Notes: a model not told the origin generated them from the sequence alone. A DNA stretch of 64,000 nucleotides from Candolleomyces eurysporus (GCA_027579435.1 JANBPK010000784.1:1-64000); one strand, 5' to 3'. Counted from the stretch's first letter, positions 21,169-33,430 are shown. Numbers and translations: made by a program.

Positions 21169-21893
21169 ATGTCTGTAACGCTGCACACCAGCCTGGGCGA
21201 TCTCAAGGTATGCCTGCGGACGGGTCGTGTCTGCCTGCCGCNCGCTGACAGGAATGCAGATCGAGGTCTTTTGCGAGGCAGTGCCCAGGGCCGCAGAGGT
21301 AGCCGTCGATCCATGCCACCTGCACCGCACTAACATCGACCTCCCAGAACTTTCTGGCCCTCTGTGCTTCCAACTACTTTGACGGCTGCATCTTCCACCG
21401 CAACATAAAGACGTTCATCGTCCAGACCGGGGACCCCCTCGGCACAGGGAAGGGTGGCCAGAGCATCTGGGGCGCACCGTTCGAGGACGAAATTCGGTCC
21501 ACCCTCAAGGCAAGTCGGCTCCTTCTATTAATTATATTATTATTCTGATGATCCGCATCCTCCTCTAGTTCAATGCCCGAGGAATCGTGGCAATGGCCAA
21601 CTCGGGTCGCGACTCCAATAAATCGCAGTTCTTCATCACCTACGCGAAGCAGCCGCACCTGGACGGCCAAAACACCATCTTTGGCAAGGTCATTGATGGC
21701 CTTGACACGCTCGAGGCGATGGAGCGGGTCCCGGTCAACAACAAAAACCGTCCGTTACAAGAAATCAAGCTCACACATGTGCGGACGATCACTCTCCCCT
21801 TGTATCCAATTGTTCTCACCACCGAATTGCTTCTTACAGGTTACCATCCACGCGAATCCAATAGCCGATGCTACCCTCGCAGGACGACGATGA
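21169..21893 (+). CDS. Peptidyl-prolyl cis-trans isomerase, PPIL3-type cyclophilin
   Basis: Five exons (21169-21207, 21260-21298, 21348-21509, 21569-21778, 21840-21893) encode 167 residues, the usual size for this family. The protein starts MSVTLHTSLGDLKIEVFCE and keeps the catalytic 'FHR' arginine, 'QTGDPLGTGKGG' and 'SQFFITYAKQPHLDGQ'. The position that is Trp in cyclophilin A (cyclosporin contact) is His, as in PPIL3 proteins, which suggests low cyclosporin affinity. PPIL3-type cyclophilins are spliceosome-associated. Intron 3 uses a GC donor (CTCAAG|GCAAGT) with a normal CTCTAG acceptor. The C-terminus 'VTIHANPIAD' is typical. Confidence 0.92.
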
Positions 21894-22300
21894 ACCCAAT
21901 TTCGTTTTGGGCTGGCGCTTGTTGCCAGAGAGATCGACACTTTGCAGAGCACCTCGTAGCCATTTTGGCACCGCGGCAACTTATCACCATCATTCACCTG
22001 CCAACCGCACGACGATTCGCACCAAGTACCATGATCCATGATCATTCAACGTTCCTCTGATCCACCTCAATCGAGCAATCGGTGTGCATTGCACCCAAGT
22101 GTGATGATGATCATGTCAACAACGAAATTGTGATGGACGCGTACATACTTAGATGGGCCATCCTAATCCGAATCATGATACCACGAGGCTTTCTTTACAG
22201 CAGTTACGAAGCCCAAGATGGATGGATGGTTCAATGAGTGAGACGGATTTCCTTAATACGTACATGTACAACTGTCTACGGCTAGCTTCATGTGTCCATG

Positions 22301-24145
22301 TCACCGCTTGATGAAGCCAACAAGCTCCTTTTGCAATTCTTTCTGCCGTCTTGCCTTCTCCAAATCATCAATACTTCTCAAATCGTGTACAATATCCCGC
22401 GTCTTTCCAAAGTAAACCTAAACCGATGGGTAAGTAAGCCATCTCGAAAAGGGAAGAAGGACAAGAACGTAAGAAGGGCAGGAAAGGGAGAAGACAGGCG
22501 CGGGTCAGAACCCGAATAGAATAGCAAGAGGGACGGTTAAAGCCTAAAAGACAAGACAAAGACCCACCTCTTGCAGCAAATTCCGCATCTTAATTTCCAT
22601 TTCCTCGATCATCTTGCCAGTATTGGTAATATGCGACGAAGCGTCATGGATAGGACAGTCTTGTTCGGTCTAATAAAAGCGAGGGCAGGATAGTCACGTC
22701 AGTTTGATCAATCCCAAAAAAGACCCCAGATATTGATAGCAAAACTCGAAAGACCAACTCACCTGCCGTGTCATACTCCCACTAAGCACAACCTCTCCAT
22801 CCGTCTTGAGTCCTTCAGGACCCTTCTTCTCAGCGCCAAACCCACCAGCATGGCTACTACCGCTGCTAGAAGAATCTCCGGCTTCTGTCCCCCTGCGGGT
22901 AACCAACTGCAACATCACAGTCGAAGTAATCTTATAATGCGCCTGCCTCCCACGTTCGACCGTCTCAAAGACGTGTATAGAGTCCCAGGACCCAGAGGGT
23001 TCGTATGGGGTTGCTGGTGTCATAACTGCATGGCAAGGTAGATTAGATTAGTATCATCATCATCTCAGGTGCATTGCAGTATGATGAAGAAAAAAAAATG
23101 AGAATTCGTTGCCTTGTTCCCCCCCCTTCTCGCTCTTCTCCCGACATGGAGCGCTAGAAGGAGAAGGTAGGAGAAAGGGAGGAGAGGAGAGGAGAAGAGT
23201 TGGCAGGCATAGCTAGCGCCGCCGAGTAAGGATCTAAACCCATGACATCCATCCATCCACCTCATCTGCGATCTCGTCTTTGCTGATCTGCGTTCCACTC
23301 ATCCGAGTGATAGTGTGCACACCGAAAGCTCGGATAACGAGATCATCAAGCAAAGGAAGGTGATAGGTCACAGCACGAAGAGAGAGCAACGCGAAGCCCG
23401 AGTACAAGGAGCCAAACAAGCGGCCAATCGAAGTGACCGACAAACGAACGAAGAAACAAGTGAAGAGAAGAGACAACGTACTCTTTTTCAACAGAACGAC
23501 CCCCGCGAAGCCTCCCTCGTCCAAATCCCAAAGGTACACAGACGATACACCGCCCTCGTAGTACATCTCTCTGTAGAGATCAAACGCCTCGTTCGCGGCG
23601 ATCTCCAGCTTGCGCAGTTTGATCGAAGGGACGGTACCGTCTTCTAGAGGGGGGTCATAGTCGTTTGACCACGGTGACCTGTTCGAGATAGAAATTCAGG
23701 GTAAGCAAAATAGACAAGAAACATGGATAGGTAGCTAGCTGGATAAATGGAAAAGAAAAGAGGACTGGAGGATGAATGGACGTGACGCTTCCAGCTATAC
23801 GATAGAGCCCATACGTCCGGGTCCAAGACCATATCGCCTCCCCATTCATCGCCCCCTGCCCGAAAGACGTCCACCAGACCACCCAGCCAACCACGCTATC
23901 CTCAACCAACCAAACGACGAGAACATTGCTCACCGATAGCTCTCCCCATCCCGATTATAATCACACGCCAAATAATCCTTCCCGCTCACTCGATCCGTCT
24001 TGACCTGCAAAGGCTGATCGACGCTCCCAAGGAGGTCGTCNGCGTAGTCAGGACAGATCTCGACGAGCGCAGCGACGTTCTCCTCCGTCCTCGTTGGAGG
24101 GAGACGGCGCATCAGGTCGAGCATCGAGTCGACGAGGTCTGCCAT
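22301..24145 (-). CDS. cap2: F-actin capping protein subunit beta
   Basis: Start at 24145 ([17 protein letters not shown]), followed by '[11 protein letters not shown]', '[17 protein letters not shown]', '[16 protein letters not shown]', '[17 protein letters not shown]', '[10 protein letters not shown]', '[11 protein letters not shown]', 'GSMTRQ', '[12 protein letters not shown]' and the last exon '[15 protein letters not shown]', stopping at 22301-22303. The exons are separated by GT-AG introns, some unusually long for this window (several hundred bp). Every landmark of CAPZB is present. With the alpha subunit, this protein caps barbed ends of actin filaments in the cytoplasm and actin patches. 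One N lies in the 'PDYADD' region without breaking the frame. A Gly/Ser/Glu-rich insertion ('[19 protein letters not shown]') is lineage-specific. Confidence 0.93.
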
Positions 24146-24659
24146 CGTGATCTGAGTATCTAGAGGACTGCTTGCGCCGTGTTCGTTCCTCTCGAGTTCC
24201 CTTGTTGGTGTTCGTGGTGATGGAGACGGTTGAGGAGGTAGAGGAGGAGATCGACGACCTGCGTTCATCGTGCATCAGCTGGGGTGGTGACCTACACGTG
24301 ATAGCGCGTCAGGGACCCCTGACCTGGAAATTGGCGCCCGTTCCTAGTGGCTGCAAGGCTGCTATAGGTTAGGGTGATACTTTAGAGGTGCGGGGGCAAT
24401 GAGATATGAGTTCCAGAGGTTTCGGGGTCCAACTATATTGATAATATTCAAGTCGTGTAAATTGGAAGACGGTAGAATAAGGAGGTCATCGCTAAGGAAC
24501 GAATCGGTAGGCACGAATATGAACACAACATGAACCCATACAAGCCGGAAGGTCACTTCTTATGATTTTTCTACTTGAATGGGATAGAGAATACAATCCC
24601 GTCATCGTTCCTGATTCACTCGCAGTCTAGGCAACCAAGCAAACAATCAGGCAGTGAAC

Positions 24660-25912
24660 CTAGAGCTCATATCCCGGAGCACTCGGAGAGGACTCTTCCT
24701 TCTTCTCCTCAGCAGCTGCGGGTGGAGTAGGAGGTGGAGGAGGCAGCGCAGTCGCCCTCCAGCCCGTCCTGAACGAAGTGACGGCCGCAACGAGGCCGAA
24801 CAGCCCAACCCAAACGTCATTCTTGAACAGGCCTTTCTCCAGGGACCTATATATGAAAACACGAGGAGCAATATTTTGTCAGCAAATTGAAGAGGGGAGT
24901 AGGGAGCTCAGGGGAAGGAGGTGAACGCACCAATGAATAGTCAACGGCAAATATCCCAAATTAATGACAACCTCGGACCAGAACGCATCCCACCTCTCTC
25001 CCATCTCTTTCTTCTCCTCCTTCGTCAAGCCCGCACCGCCCTTCGACATCTTCAGAGCCTTGTGCCTCTGAATCAGGAGCTTCCTGTCCTCGACCAGGTG
25101 GGCAAAGTGCAGGAAGACATAGAGAGCCCAGAATCGGGTAGACCATAATGATATTTTATTTGCATTTAGCCTGAGTTTTTTCGCAGTTTTAGAAGAAGAG
25201 AAGAACGAGAGTGGGGAGGTGATAGTGGACGGGATGATGTTGTGCGAGAGGAGGAAGTAGAGGTGTTCGAGAGGGTAGTAGGCGAGCATCGACCAGCCTT
25301 GGAGTCGCTCGATGGTCAGCAGGGTGCGGGTTGCTGGAGGGCTGCGTTCGAGGGAGATGAGCCACTGGATGATAGGTAGCAAGCCTGGATAGAGGTCAGT
25401 TACATATCTTGCAGAAATCGAGGGCAGAAATTCGGATTCGTAATAGGGAGGAGTTCGTACGCACCCCAAATCCTCCACATAGTCCTGGAGTTTCCGAGCA
25501 CACTTCCAAGCTTTTCATACGCATTGGCTCCAGCACTATCCGGCGTAGCCCTCAGGCCATACTTGTGCTGTACACGGGCTCGGAGACGCAAGAACGGTGC
25601 GATCAGCTTCATGGTGTATTGGATGACCTTTAATCGACGCCAGTGAGCACGTCAGACGGCTATCCGTCCCTCCCGACGTCTTTCATTAGATGAGTAGGAC
25701 AGTTAACTGACCATGAACAACTTACTGTAAAGAAAGGAGGTCAGAGACAATGAAGAACAAGGGCATGCTGAAATACTCAACTCGCTACCGCTCCAAGTCC
25801 CGAGATACCTCACAAGATGGTTCACCGTCTCCGAAGGCGGCACGCGGGAGAAGCACCCCAGAATCGCATCGTTCAACCGGGCAACGCTCACTGGTTTTGC
25901 GGGTCTCGACAT
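24660..25912 (-). CDS. PEX11-family peroxisomal membrane protein
   Basis: Start at 25912 (MSRPAKPVSVARLNDAILG). Exons carry 'VNHLVRYLGTWSGSE', 'LGNSRTMWRIWG', 'PIIQWLISLERSP', 'IERLQGWSMLAYYPLEHLYF', 'ISLWSTRFWALYVFLHFAHL', and a C-terminal exon with 'FKNDVWVGLFGLVAAVTS' followed by a Pro/Glu-rich tail, stopping at 24660. The amphipathic N-terminal half, the 'WS.RFWALYV.L.F.HL' block and the terminal membrane helix match fungal PEX11 (PEX11C-like) proteins, which shape and divide peroxisomes. It lies about 515 bp upstream of the capping-protein gene on the same strand. Other members of the PEX11 family cannot be excluded as the true orthologue. Confidence 0.8.
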
Positions 25913-26029
25913 CGCAGACAGTCCAAAGGGATACTGGTAGAAAGGAGAGATGAGCTGAAATCGAGTGTCGAGAGCAACGTTGAGCCTGTCTTGACCATGA
26001 GTTCAGGAATTCCGTGATAGTGTCGATCG

Positions 26030-27230
26030 GGTACCCCTTCCCGGCCCCTGGGAAATTCCTCGCTTACCTAATGCGCCCTCCCTATAAAAACCCTCTTCTC
26101 ATTTTTTGCGTTCCTTAGAACAAACCTATGGGGACACAAAAGTTCGGACTCGGTACAAGCTCTTCCGCCTCCTTGTCCGCGTTCCCGTCCCCTAAATCAT
26201 CGAACAGCGTCTTTTAACCGGGGCGCTGCGGCTCGTAGCTTACTGTGACCTGCGCCGTTTGAACCTCGTTTTTCCGTCCCGAAGGAGGCTTGCTAGCGAC
26301 TCTTTATTGGGGAGCCGGCGCCCAAGATGTCGAGAGGAAGCTTGGTGAGGCGCTTTTGGCTGTGGTAGGCGATGATCCTACATCTATCTCTACTCTCCCC
26401 TGTTTATCGATTGTGTTCTGGTATATGATCGAGGAATGGACGAAATTTTCACAGTTGCTATGTTTTCAGAATCGACATTCGTTGTGATCATCCGCGATAA
26501 CCCACGGCTCGGTCTCGCTCCCCTCTACCCCTTGCCCTGCGACGAATGTCCTCCGAACCGAGTGCAACATTTAGGTGACTTTCCGCCGACGAACAGCCTC
26601 GAGTTTCTTCGGTGGGAATGGTGCCATGGACGATTGGGATGGATTCATCGCCCGCGCGGTGTGGATGGATCGTATCTCTAGTGAAGGGGAAAAGCTTAGG
26701 CTCCCTCTTCGTCCACCACCTCGAACGGCAGCTTTGATCGTCATGTAGGCAATGTGGTGTGCAATGGCCGTGCGTATCCGATTCTTGACTATTCCAAGAG
26801 ATGCGGTTGAATTGCCCTGGAAGCTCACCTCGAGCGATTACTTTCCCAAGTACTGTTAAGGTGCGGCCAAATCGTTCTAGCGATTATACGGACACTATGG
26901 AAGACAGGATCCCCTCCATGGTGGCAACTGTCCTCGAGCTCATAGCAGCGCTATACACCTTGATGCTGCGCGGGTTCATGAAGCCAGTGTTGGGAAGTGG
27001 TTGCTACCAGCGACCGGTGTTGCACTGAAAATCTTCATCGGCAAGGGGGTTGCGTTTCTGTGAATGTGCCTGACTTCTGCAGGTGCCATCTACGTATATA
27101 TGGGATCTGGCAAACGCATCTCTGTGCTCGAGCGAAAGTGAGGTCAAGGTTTGAGCTCGGTGAGCTGACCAGTTTCTTCCAGCGGCGTCGGCTCTTTACC
27201 ACAAACCAAGCATCCTCAGGCTCGGCGGGG
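26030..27230. repeat. Dispersed block R1, first copy
   Basis: About 1.2 kb is collinear with 32335-33430. Shared landmarks in order are CCTATGGGGACACAA, GCGACTCTTTATTGGGGAGCC, CTGCGACGAATG and TGACTTCTGCAGGTGC. A short part (around GAAGGAGGC...GATGTCGA) recurs at 31270-31360. No coding function is evident. It lies just upstream of the PEX11 start. Confidence 0.75.
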
Positions 27231-28738
27231 CAGTAGACGACCTTGGATGAGACATGAACCGCTTGAACCGGGGGACAGATGCGTGCCCGAACGCAAGGTG
27301 GGGGGCAAGGACATTTACTCCGCCGTCGAGAATTTGTTTTGCGGGACTAGTCCAAGTGAGTTTGGAAAGTGCACAGTCCAGCATATGTATCATTGGTCAG
27401 GACAAGAAGAACAGATGCCACGGCGTCGAACTACTGGTGGACTAAGCTGGATGTCAGCGAAAGCGAAGCGTCTCTGAAAGGTATGTTACATCCCAGGCCA
27501 ACCAAACACGAGCATAGTCAACGATGGTGAATTTTGATTTTGTCTTCTTTGATATGAATATACGTACAGCAAGACCACTTAACCCCCGTTGGAGCGTTAC
27601 TTGGCGGTGAGTTTGGGCTATTTTCCCCATGTTCTCGAACTTAACTGCTTCCCGTATCTAGAGACCTAGGGTTGAACATTTGAACACGCGACCCGGTGCG
27701 AAAACGACAACTTGTGCTATCGGAGGGTCACCGGCTTCGTTCTCGGGAGCATCGGTTGCTGCTGTGGAGCCTGTGCGAGCATTGAGAGTCGATCGGTCCA
27801 GTCATACGGCTTTCTATCGTAAGTGGAGTACGTTATAAGGCGGTAAACCTTATCAACATGTTGCTTCTCCTTGGCTACCAGCGACAGTTCTTTAAACCAA
27901 CCATTAACTTTGAATTGCGCCCAGGATAGTCCATGACCGCTGTGTTATTTCAACCAGAGGATCTAGGAAATTGATGCACTTGATCTCCAACGTAGTTCAG
28001 CAAAGGCGCTAAAAGGATTCTGCGCACGGAGGAGACGAGTCGGAGGACTGTCATGCTGAACATCAACCAAACTTCGCGAATGCAGTGATCAGACTACCTT
28101 AACTCTCTCTCTCTTTGACCGATCCGATTTTTGAGCATCATGCAGACCCGCAGTATTCAGATGTTCGCGTGCGGGCCTTGAAGCCGTTGAAGCGGCGTTA
28201 ACTGCCAAAGGTGCCAAATCATCTTTCGGCGTCAACCCATAAGACACTCCATCCGGTCCGCTGATTCAGAAGAAAAAAGGGAGGTATGCTGTCGGAACCA
28301 GAGAGTTGCAGTAAATCGACATAGTAAGTCTAAGGCTACAGTGAATATAGATAGGCATAAGCAAGTGTGGATACAATCGTCCCATGAAATGAGGATGAAG
28401 CGTAGGAAACAAACATATAGGGGAGAAGACAAAGCATCATGAATATCCACACGAACACCGACTGAGGAGAGAACGGGGCATAAAGGCCTGACCATCGGAT
28501 GCTGGAATGTACCTGTATGGACGGTTAGGGCAGTAATCCGCGTTCGAGAAGGCCGCAAAGGGCTGAGCAAGTCAAGATCTTTCCGACTTTGGCAAGAAGG
28601 TTGCTTCTTTCTATTCCAATATCGCGCTAGTGCGTTGCGCGCGTTGTTTTGAGGTTGCTTTTAAACCGCAGATATGAGTTAATCGTGACAAAGAAGTATC
28701 TTGAACTTCGAAGATGCACGTACAGCAACCAAATACTT
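27231..28738. other. Repeat-rich intergenic region
   Basis: Splice-like pairs exist on the plus strand (GTGAGT at 27607 with CTAG at 27661; GTAAGT near 27820) and a short open piece with 'NYWWTKLDVSESEASLK', but phases do not join, so no gene is called. From about 28100 the sequence aligns with 33430-33900, the 3' flank of the minus-strand gene family. Confidence 0.4.
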
Positions 28739-29597
28739 TTAATTCAACCCCAATTGGAAGGCAAGCTGTTGGGTCCAGGGGAATTTCTTGAACCAGGACA
28801 AAAGCCACCAAACAAAGAAATGTAAGCCTCCCATAACACCGTTTGTGGGTGATACATCTTGCGAGAGACGCCGGCTGGTATCATCAGTACGCTGTCCGGA
28901 GTCTCGATAGGTGTGAGGATCATAGACTAGCACAGCAATGAGGATCGCGGCGCAGGTACTTAGCTGGAAATGATGGCCACTTACATGTTTGCGAAGTGAC
29001 AGTGCTTTCAAACCTTGGCAAATGCATCCCAGAGCGGAGCCCAACGAAACTTGATATTGGCCAGGAATAGTGGCGGTGCTGCGGGGAACTGGTGCGGCTC
29101 CAATCAGCCGAGTTCCGTTTCGCGCTTAAAGGCGGCCTTGGTGACGTTTGTCGCGATTCTGAGTGTTGAAGTCCATCCTGAGACGTCGAAGAATGTGGGG
29201 GAGAGTCCATCTTATCTCCAGCAGAGGGATACTGTGTACCGGATGTCGTTGGGTGAGATTGGCCAGGGGTCTCATCATTAGGCCTCTCGGTCTCTACAAG
29301 AATAATTTTCATCCAAGGATCCTGAGTTGCTCGCGATGCTGGATGCTTGATAAACTAGTACTTACGAAAAGTCCATTTACTATCACCGTTGAGGGTAGAG
29401 TTGCGGGCTTGCGTTGAGCTGACATTGTTCGAGTTGGTAGTCTCGGTAGTCGTCCGATTCTGGGAGTTGCGGTAGGTATTGTAGATTGTGTAGGATTGGT
29501 CGATGTAGATGAACACAGGAGCAACTGGGACTTCGCGTGCTGTCTGGAAGGAGTCTGAATGGTTTTCCTGAGCCTGAGATGATGGTTGTTCAGGCAT
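28739..29597 (-). CDS. Array gene family, copy 1
   Basis: Exon 1 runs from the ATG at 29597 (MPEQPSSQAQENHSDSFQ) to a GTAAGT donor after 29366. It holds the family module 'FIYIDQSYTIYNTYRNSQN' followed by 'NSNNVSSTQARNSTLNGD'. Exon 2, after an acceptor near TTGTAG, is a Pro/Ser/Thr-rich linker ('SHPTTSGTQYPSAGDKMDSP'). A third piece ends 'ALSLRKH' at a GTAAGT donor conserved in other copies. The last exon corresponds to the hydrophobic C-terminal segment of copy 4. Two frames remain open in the last exon (stop at 28739 or 28744), so the true C-terminus is uncertain. I do not recognise the family. Asn/Ser/Thr/Gln-rich composition is its clearest property. Upstream lies the repeat cluster 29700-30180. 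Confidence 0.5.
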
Positions 29598-29699
29598 CGC
29601 TCAAATCGACCTTGGGGGAGCAGGGACGTGGTGGGTACTTGAGGGTGGGGGATAAAGCTTTATAGGTCGAGAGTCGAAATTCGAGGCAGAACGGGAGAA

Positions 29700-30180
29700 A
29701 CGTCCGGTTCGGCAATTAAGTTGGTCGCCATGCTTCTGCACCTTTTTGGGCAGAGGACTTCGGCGACTAAGTTGGTCGCCGCTACACTGCAGTTTCCAAA
29801 CCTGTTCGGCAGTTAAGTTGACGCACGCGCTGAATCCCCACCGCTGCACTTTCCAAAATTAAGCTGGTCGCCGCGGGAAGTGTTCGTTTCGATTCGCTCT
29901 GCACAAGCTTTGCACCTCCCAAGCCTGTTCGGCAATCAAGTTGTTCGCCGCACTACCCGTTCGTGTCGACTCGCCGCTGCACTACTTAGCTGCACTAGGA
30001 TCGCTGAGCTGGTCCGACGCTGCGCTCGTTCCTGCAAACCTGTTCGGTAATTAAGCTAGTCGCTGCGCAGGCCCTCCTCCAAGTCTCTGTTGCTGACCTT
30101 ATGGACTGCTGAATCGATCAGTCTTTGAGCTCAAACGCTGCTCATTCCTAGTCTTGTTCGGCGATTGAGCTGGTCGCCGT
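29700..30180. repeat. Cluster of eight degenerate ~25 bp repeats
   Basis: The core CTGTTCGGCAATTAAGTTGG followed by TCGCC recurs, with variation, at about 29706, 29759, 29802, 29855, 29925, 29999, 30040 and 30153. Spacers of 20-90 bp themselves share words such as GCTGCACT and CCAAACC. All copies point the same way. The cluster sits 100-580 bp upstream of the start of family copy 1 and is not seen elsewhere in the window. Confidence 0.75.
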
Positions 30181-30388
30181 TTACGCATCAACATCCCGAT
30201 TCGTGCATAAGTCGGAACGAACGAAGCACTGAATGGGGATGTCCTGGGATGTCCCTTGACACGCTACCCAGCCCAGAGTAAACTGCGAAAAATGCTAGAT
30301 CATCATCTTGTTATATATTTGGTGTACTATCAAACATTACAAAGTATAGGGCAAAGGCAATTCCACCCTTCCTTCCCAGAGGGTCTCT

Positions 30389-30460
30389 CCGGTGTTGTTT
30401 GGTTCTGAGAGTTGTAGACTGCGGAGGATTGGTCGACTCAGACCATGGTGAATGTAGGGA
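30389..30460 (-). pseudogene. Array gene family, copy 2 (exon 1 fragment)
   Basis: The reverse complement reads 'VDQSSAVYNSQNQTT', matching the exon 1 module of copies 1, 4 and 6, with a small internal deletion and no start or downstream exons. It directly abuts DnaJ-derived sequence on its upstream side. Confidence 0.6.
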
Positions 30461-30539
30461 AAATTGGGCTTGCGGTCTTGCACTAAATCGTCTGATTTTT
30501 TTTTTTAGATATTGTTCATCGCAATGGTCTTGTCGCGGT

Positions 30540-31235
30540 GGTGGATGTGACATACCCCCAGAAAAGGCGGACATATTATCGTCTTAATCGACGAAGGCGT
30601 TTGTGATGCTGCCTCGGCGCGGGCCGCCTCCCATTCCGCCGATACCACCGATACCTCTCAATCCTCCTATGCCGAATAGTGGTGAAGCTCCGCCGACGAT
30701 CGATCTGAATACAACAATGTTTGCTCACTGACGGGCAAGGAGAGAGAGGGACGATAGATATACGCACTCGAAAATCTTTTGGGGATCTATGGTATTCGAG
30801 GCCCTGAAGCGGCCCCATACCCGAACGACGTGAATGTGACCACCTGGGAACCCACTGAGACCACTGAGACCTCCAGCGGTCCCTGCATCTGATGGTCGCC
30901 CTCTTCGGCTTTTCAGACCTTCTTCACCGAATTGGTCGTGGATTGTTCATGTCTGCTTGTCGCTGAAGACTTCGAAGGCTTCTGAAACCTGAGTCTGGAG
31001 GGAAGTCAGTATGACGTCTCTAGGGAGGAAACGGGATTCGGATGCTCGCCTCTTTGAACTTTTTCGAATTCTTTTTCCATTCTGGATAAAATTTCAACGC
31101 CTGTAGGATCTGGTGAGTGAGATTGAACGTAGTCTGTGAGAAGAAGATAATTGCAAGGACTCACCATCTTCTTATAGCCGTCTTGATATCGTCCTCGGCA
31201 GCATTCTGCATCTTGTGTAATCTTTACCCGATGCG
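30540..31235 (-). pseudogene. DnaJ/Hsp40 pseudogene, N-terminal half
   Basis: The reverse strand shows a degraded type II DnaJ gene: 'GKDY' then, after a frame break, 'NAAEDDIKTA', an intron, 'ALKFYPEWKKNSKKFKE', 'VSEAFEVFSDKQT', a TGA stop, 'IHDQFGEEGLK', a Gly-rich part, 'IDPQKIFE', and after another intron 'GGIGGMGGGP' and 'MSAFSGGMSHPPPRQDH'. Helix III and the G/F region are clear. The essential HPD tripeptide has become YPE, and frame breaks and a stop disrupt the gene. It is therefore non-functional as a J-protein. It was probably an Hsp70 co-chaperone of the Sis1/DnaJB type. Fragments of the C-terminal half occur at 36840 and 46144. Confidence 0.7.
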
Positions 31236-31499
31236 TGTGCGTAGAGGGATGAAATTAAAGCTCGTTCTTTCATACCGAAGGAGGCGTGCTAGCTCGCCGC
31301 CACCCAGGATGTCGAAAGGAGGCTTGATGAGGCGTTTGTGGTAGGCGATGTTCCTATATCTCTTTTTCGACTGCGTTCTGGTGTATTGGTTTTGAGGGGC
31401 GATGAGATATGCAGAATTTCCATTTTCTCAGAAGTGACAGAGAAGATAGGGATGGCAGTCGAGTCGGTCGTACGCGAAGGAAGGGGAACTTGAAACGAT

Positions 31500-32240
31500 T
31501 CTTGTGCTTCGCCTAAGGCCGGCGTCCCAAAACACCAGAATGGCTAGTTGCGCCTGGGATACAGACTATCAGCCTAGCCATGCGAAAATAAGAGATGGCA
31601 GACGGGTGTGGTGGGTGTCGAGAAACTGTGAGGAATAGTGAGTTTAGGCGCCAGAGAGGAAATAAGCGGCGCGATATTTGTACACGAAGTGATGACCAAA
31701 CATCACGGATCGGCATTTTGAATCTCCTAATCCAATGGGCCTGGGATTCTCCCAACATCATAATTGTCTCTTCGATTCTCTAACGATTCCTGCAATAACC
31801 GGAACTCATGGCGCCATTCCGGAACTATACTCTTCGTGGCAACGAATGGTGAAAAAGGTGGCCTACCTTACCGCTTAACCGATTCATCTCAGATTAAACT
31901 TATGAGAAGACCGGTGAACGTTTGAACCCGCACGCACAGCCAGTTAGGCAGCCGTCTGCAATAGCTGTGCGACACCTGTAAAGACAGCAGGAGTAAGTGT
32001 TGATATTAACTTTCTGTTTGACAACAGCTCTGACCCACCTGTGCATCTCAGGTTCGGTTCATGATCCCGACGATGACAAGGATTCGTGTGAGCAGACTGT
32101 GACGCCACCACCTGGCAGATGTGCTGCATCAACTTCATCTCGACATTGGTCTTATTCATGGAGATAATCGGCCAGGCCAAGCAGCCCTCGAGACGCGTCC
32201 TCCAGCTTAATCTCACTTTCAATGACATCAATATCCATAC
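31500..32240. repeat. Dispersed block R2, copy 1
   Basis: Collinear with 41461-42060 and partly with 37020-37360. Shared words include AGCCTAGCCATGC, GATGGCAGACGGGTGTGGTG, AACATCATAA, GGCAACGA..GGTGAAAAAGGTGGCC and TCATGATCCCGACGATGACAAGGATTC. No gene is supported. Block R1 follows directly. Confidence 0.7.
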
Positions 32241-32334
32241 CCTTCATTTATCCTCAGCTATCTACGAGTGGGATCTCACAGTTTCCTCGAACGTGAAAGG
32301 TATGCTTCTTGCCGCTTCTTTGTTCGCCGATTAG

Positions 32335-33430
32335 GTAGACCTTCCCAATCTTTGGGAAATCTTCGCTCACCTAACATTCGAAACCCTCTCTTCAAACAAA
32401 CCTATGGGGACACAAGTTCGGTACAAACTCTTCCGCCTCCCAAGTTTTTCGCGCCGCCGTGCCCTAGAATTGCGAGAAACTGTCCTTTTACTGGTGCTGC
32501 GGCTCGTACCCTGCCGTGACCTGCGCTGCTTGACCTCCGTGCTGTCTTTTGAAGGAGGCTTGCTTTGGCCTTGATAGCGACTCTTTATTGGGGAGCCGGT
32601 ACTGGATGTCGAGAGAAAGCTTGTTGAGGTGCTTTCGGTTGTGGTATGCGATGTTCCTACCTCTCCCTCTGTGCTCTATGTTTGTTGATGTCTACTGCGC
32701 TGGGTTCCTTTGGATAAATGAATGACTACAATCCTTCCAGGATCGACATACGCTCGTCTTAATTGGTCACCCCCCTTCGATCCTGCGACGATACCAAGGT
32801 GCGGTTTCCCTCTCCATTAGCTCTTACTGCGACGAATGGCTACGGGCCAAATGCAACTTATGAGTGACCTCCCGCCTAATTGCGTAGCTCGAACGAACGG
32901 CTTTTCGAGTCTCTTCGGTAAACATGGCACCCCGCACGATTCGCCGCTAGTGACACTGACGTTTTTGTATCATCTCTGCTGTGAGAGCCACTGCAACACT
33001 CTTGCATAATCCATGGCCCACCTTAGCTTGGCCATAGTAGGCAATACGATCGTGCACCCGGGCTGCGGGACGACACTCCAGCAATCTCTTTCCAAGCCCC
33101 GTGCAGCCAAAGGGTCTCTGCAACCTGATGGCTCCAAGAACGTCCATGGCGAGGAGAAAAACAGAAGGCGATTGTCTTCGAGCTCATGAAAGGGCCGTAC
33201 ATCTTCCACACTGCGCTCAGCTCCATAAAGCCAATGCAAAGCGAACGTGGGAGGTGACTGGTGCGTTCGACGTGGGAGGTGAGTGCGTTCATGTGCATGA
33301 TACCTGACTTCTGCAGGTGCTAGCAATGTATCCGTGATTCGCCAAACGCATCTTTGTGGTCGAACTAATGCGATCCCAAACTCAAGTTCAGTAAAGCGAC
33401 CAGTTTCTTTCAGCCGCGTCCGTTCTACCG
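32335..33430. repeat. Dispersed block R1, second copy
   Basis: Second copy of the block at 26030-27230, with many substitutions and indels. It is followed by the family 3' flank, as in the first unit, which shows that R1, the flank and a family gene were duplicated together. Confidence 0.75.

Noticed and set aside
27254..27830. Possible plus-strand multi-exon gene ('NYWWTKLDVSESEASLK', GTGAGT...CTAG intron)
   Set aside because: Splice sites look good, but joining any pair gives stops or wrong phase, and the open piece is preceded by a stop without an acceptor.
29700..30180. CRISPR-like array
   Set aside because: Repeats are degenerate, spacers share sequence with each other and vary in length, and the host is a eukaryote. 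Treated as a minisatellite or site cluster.
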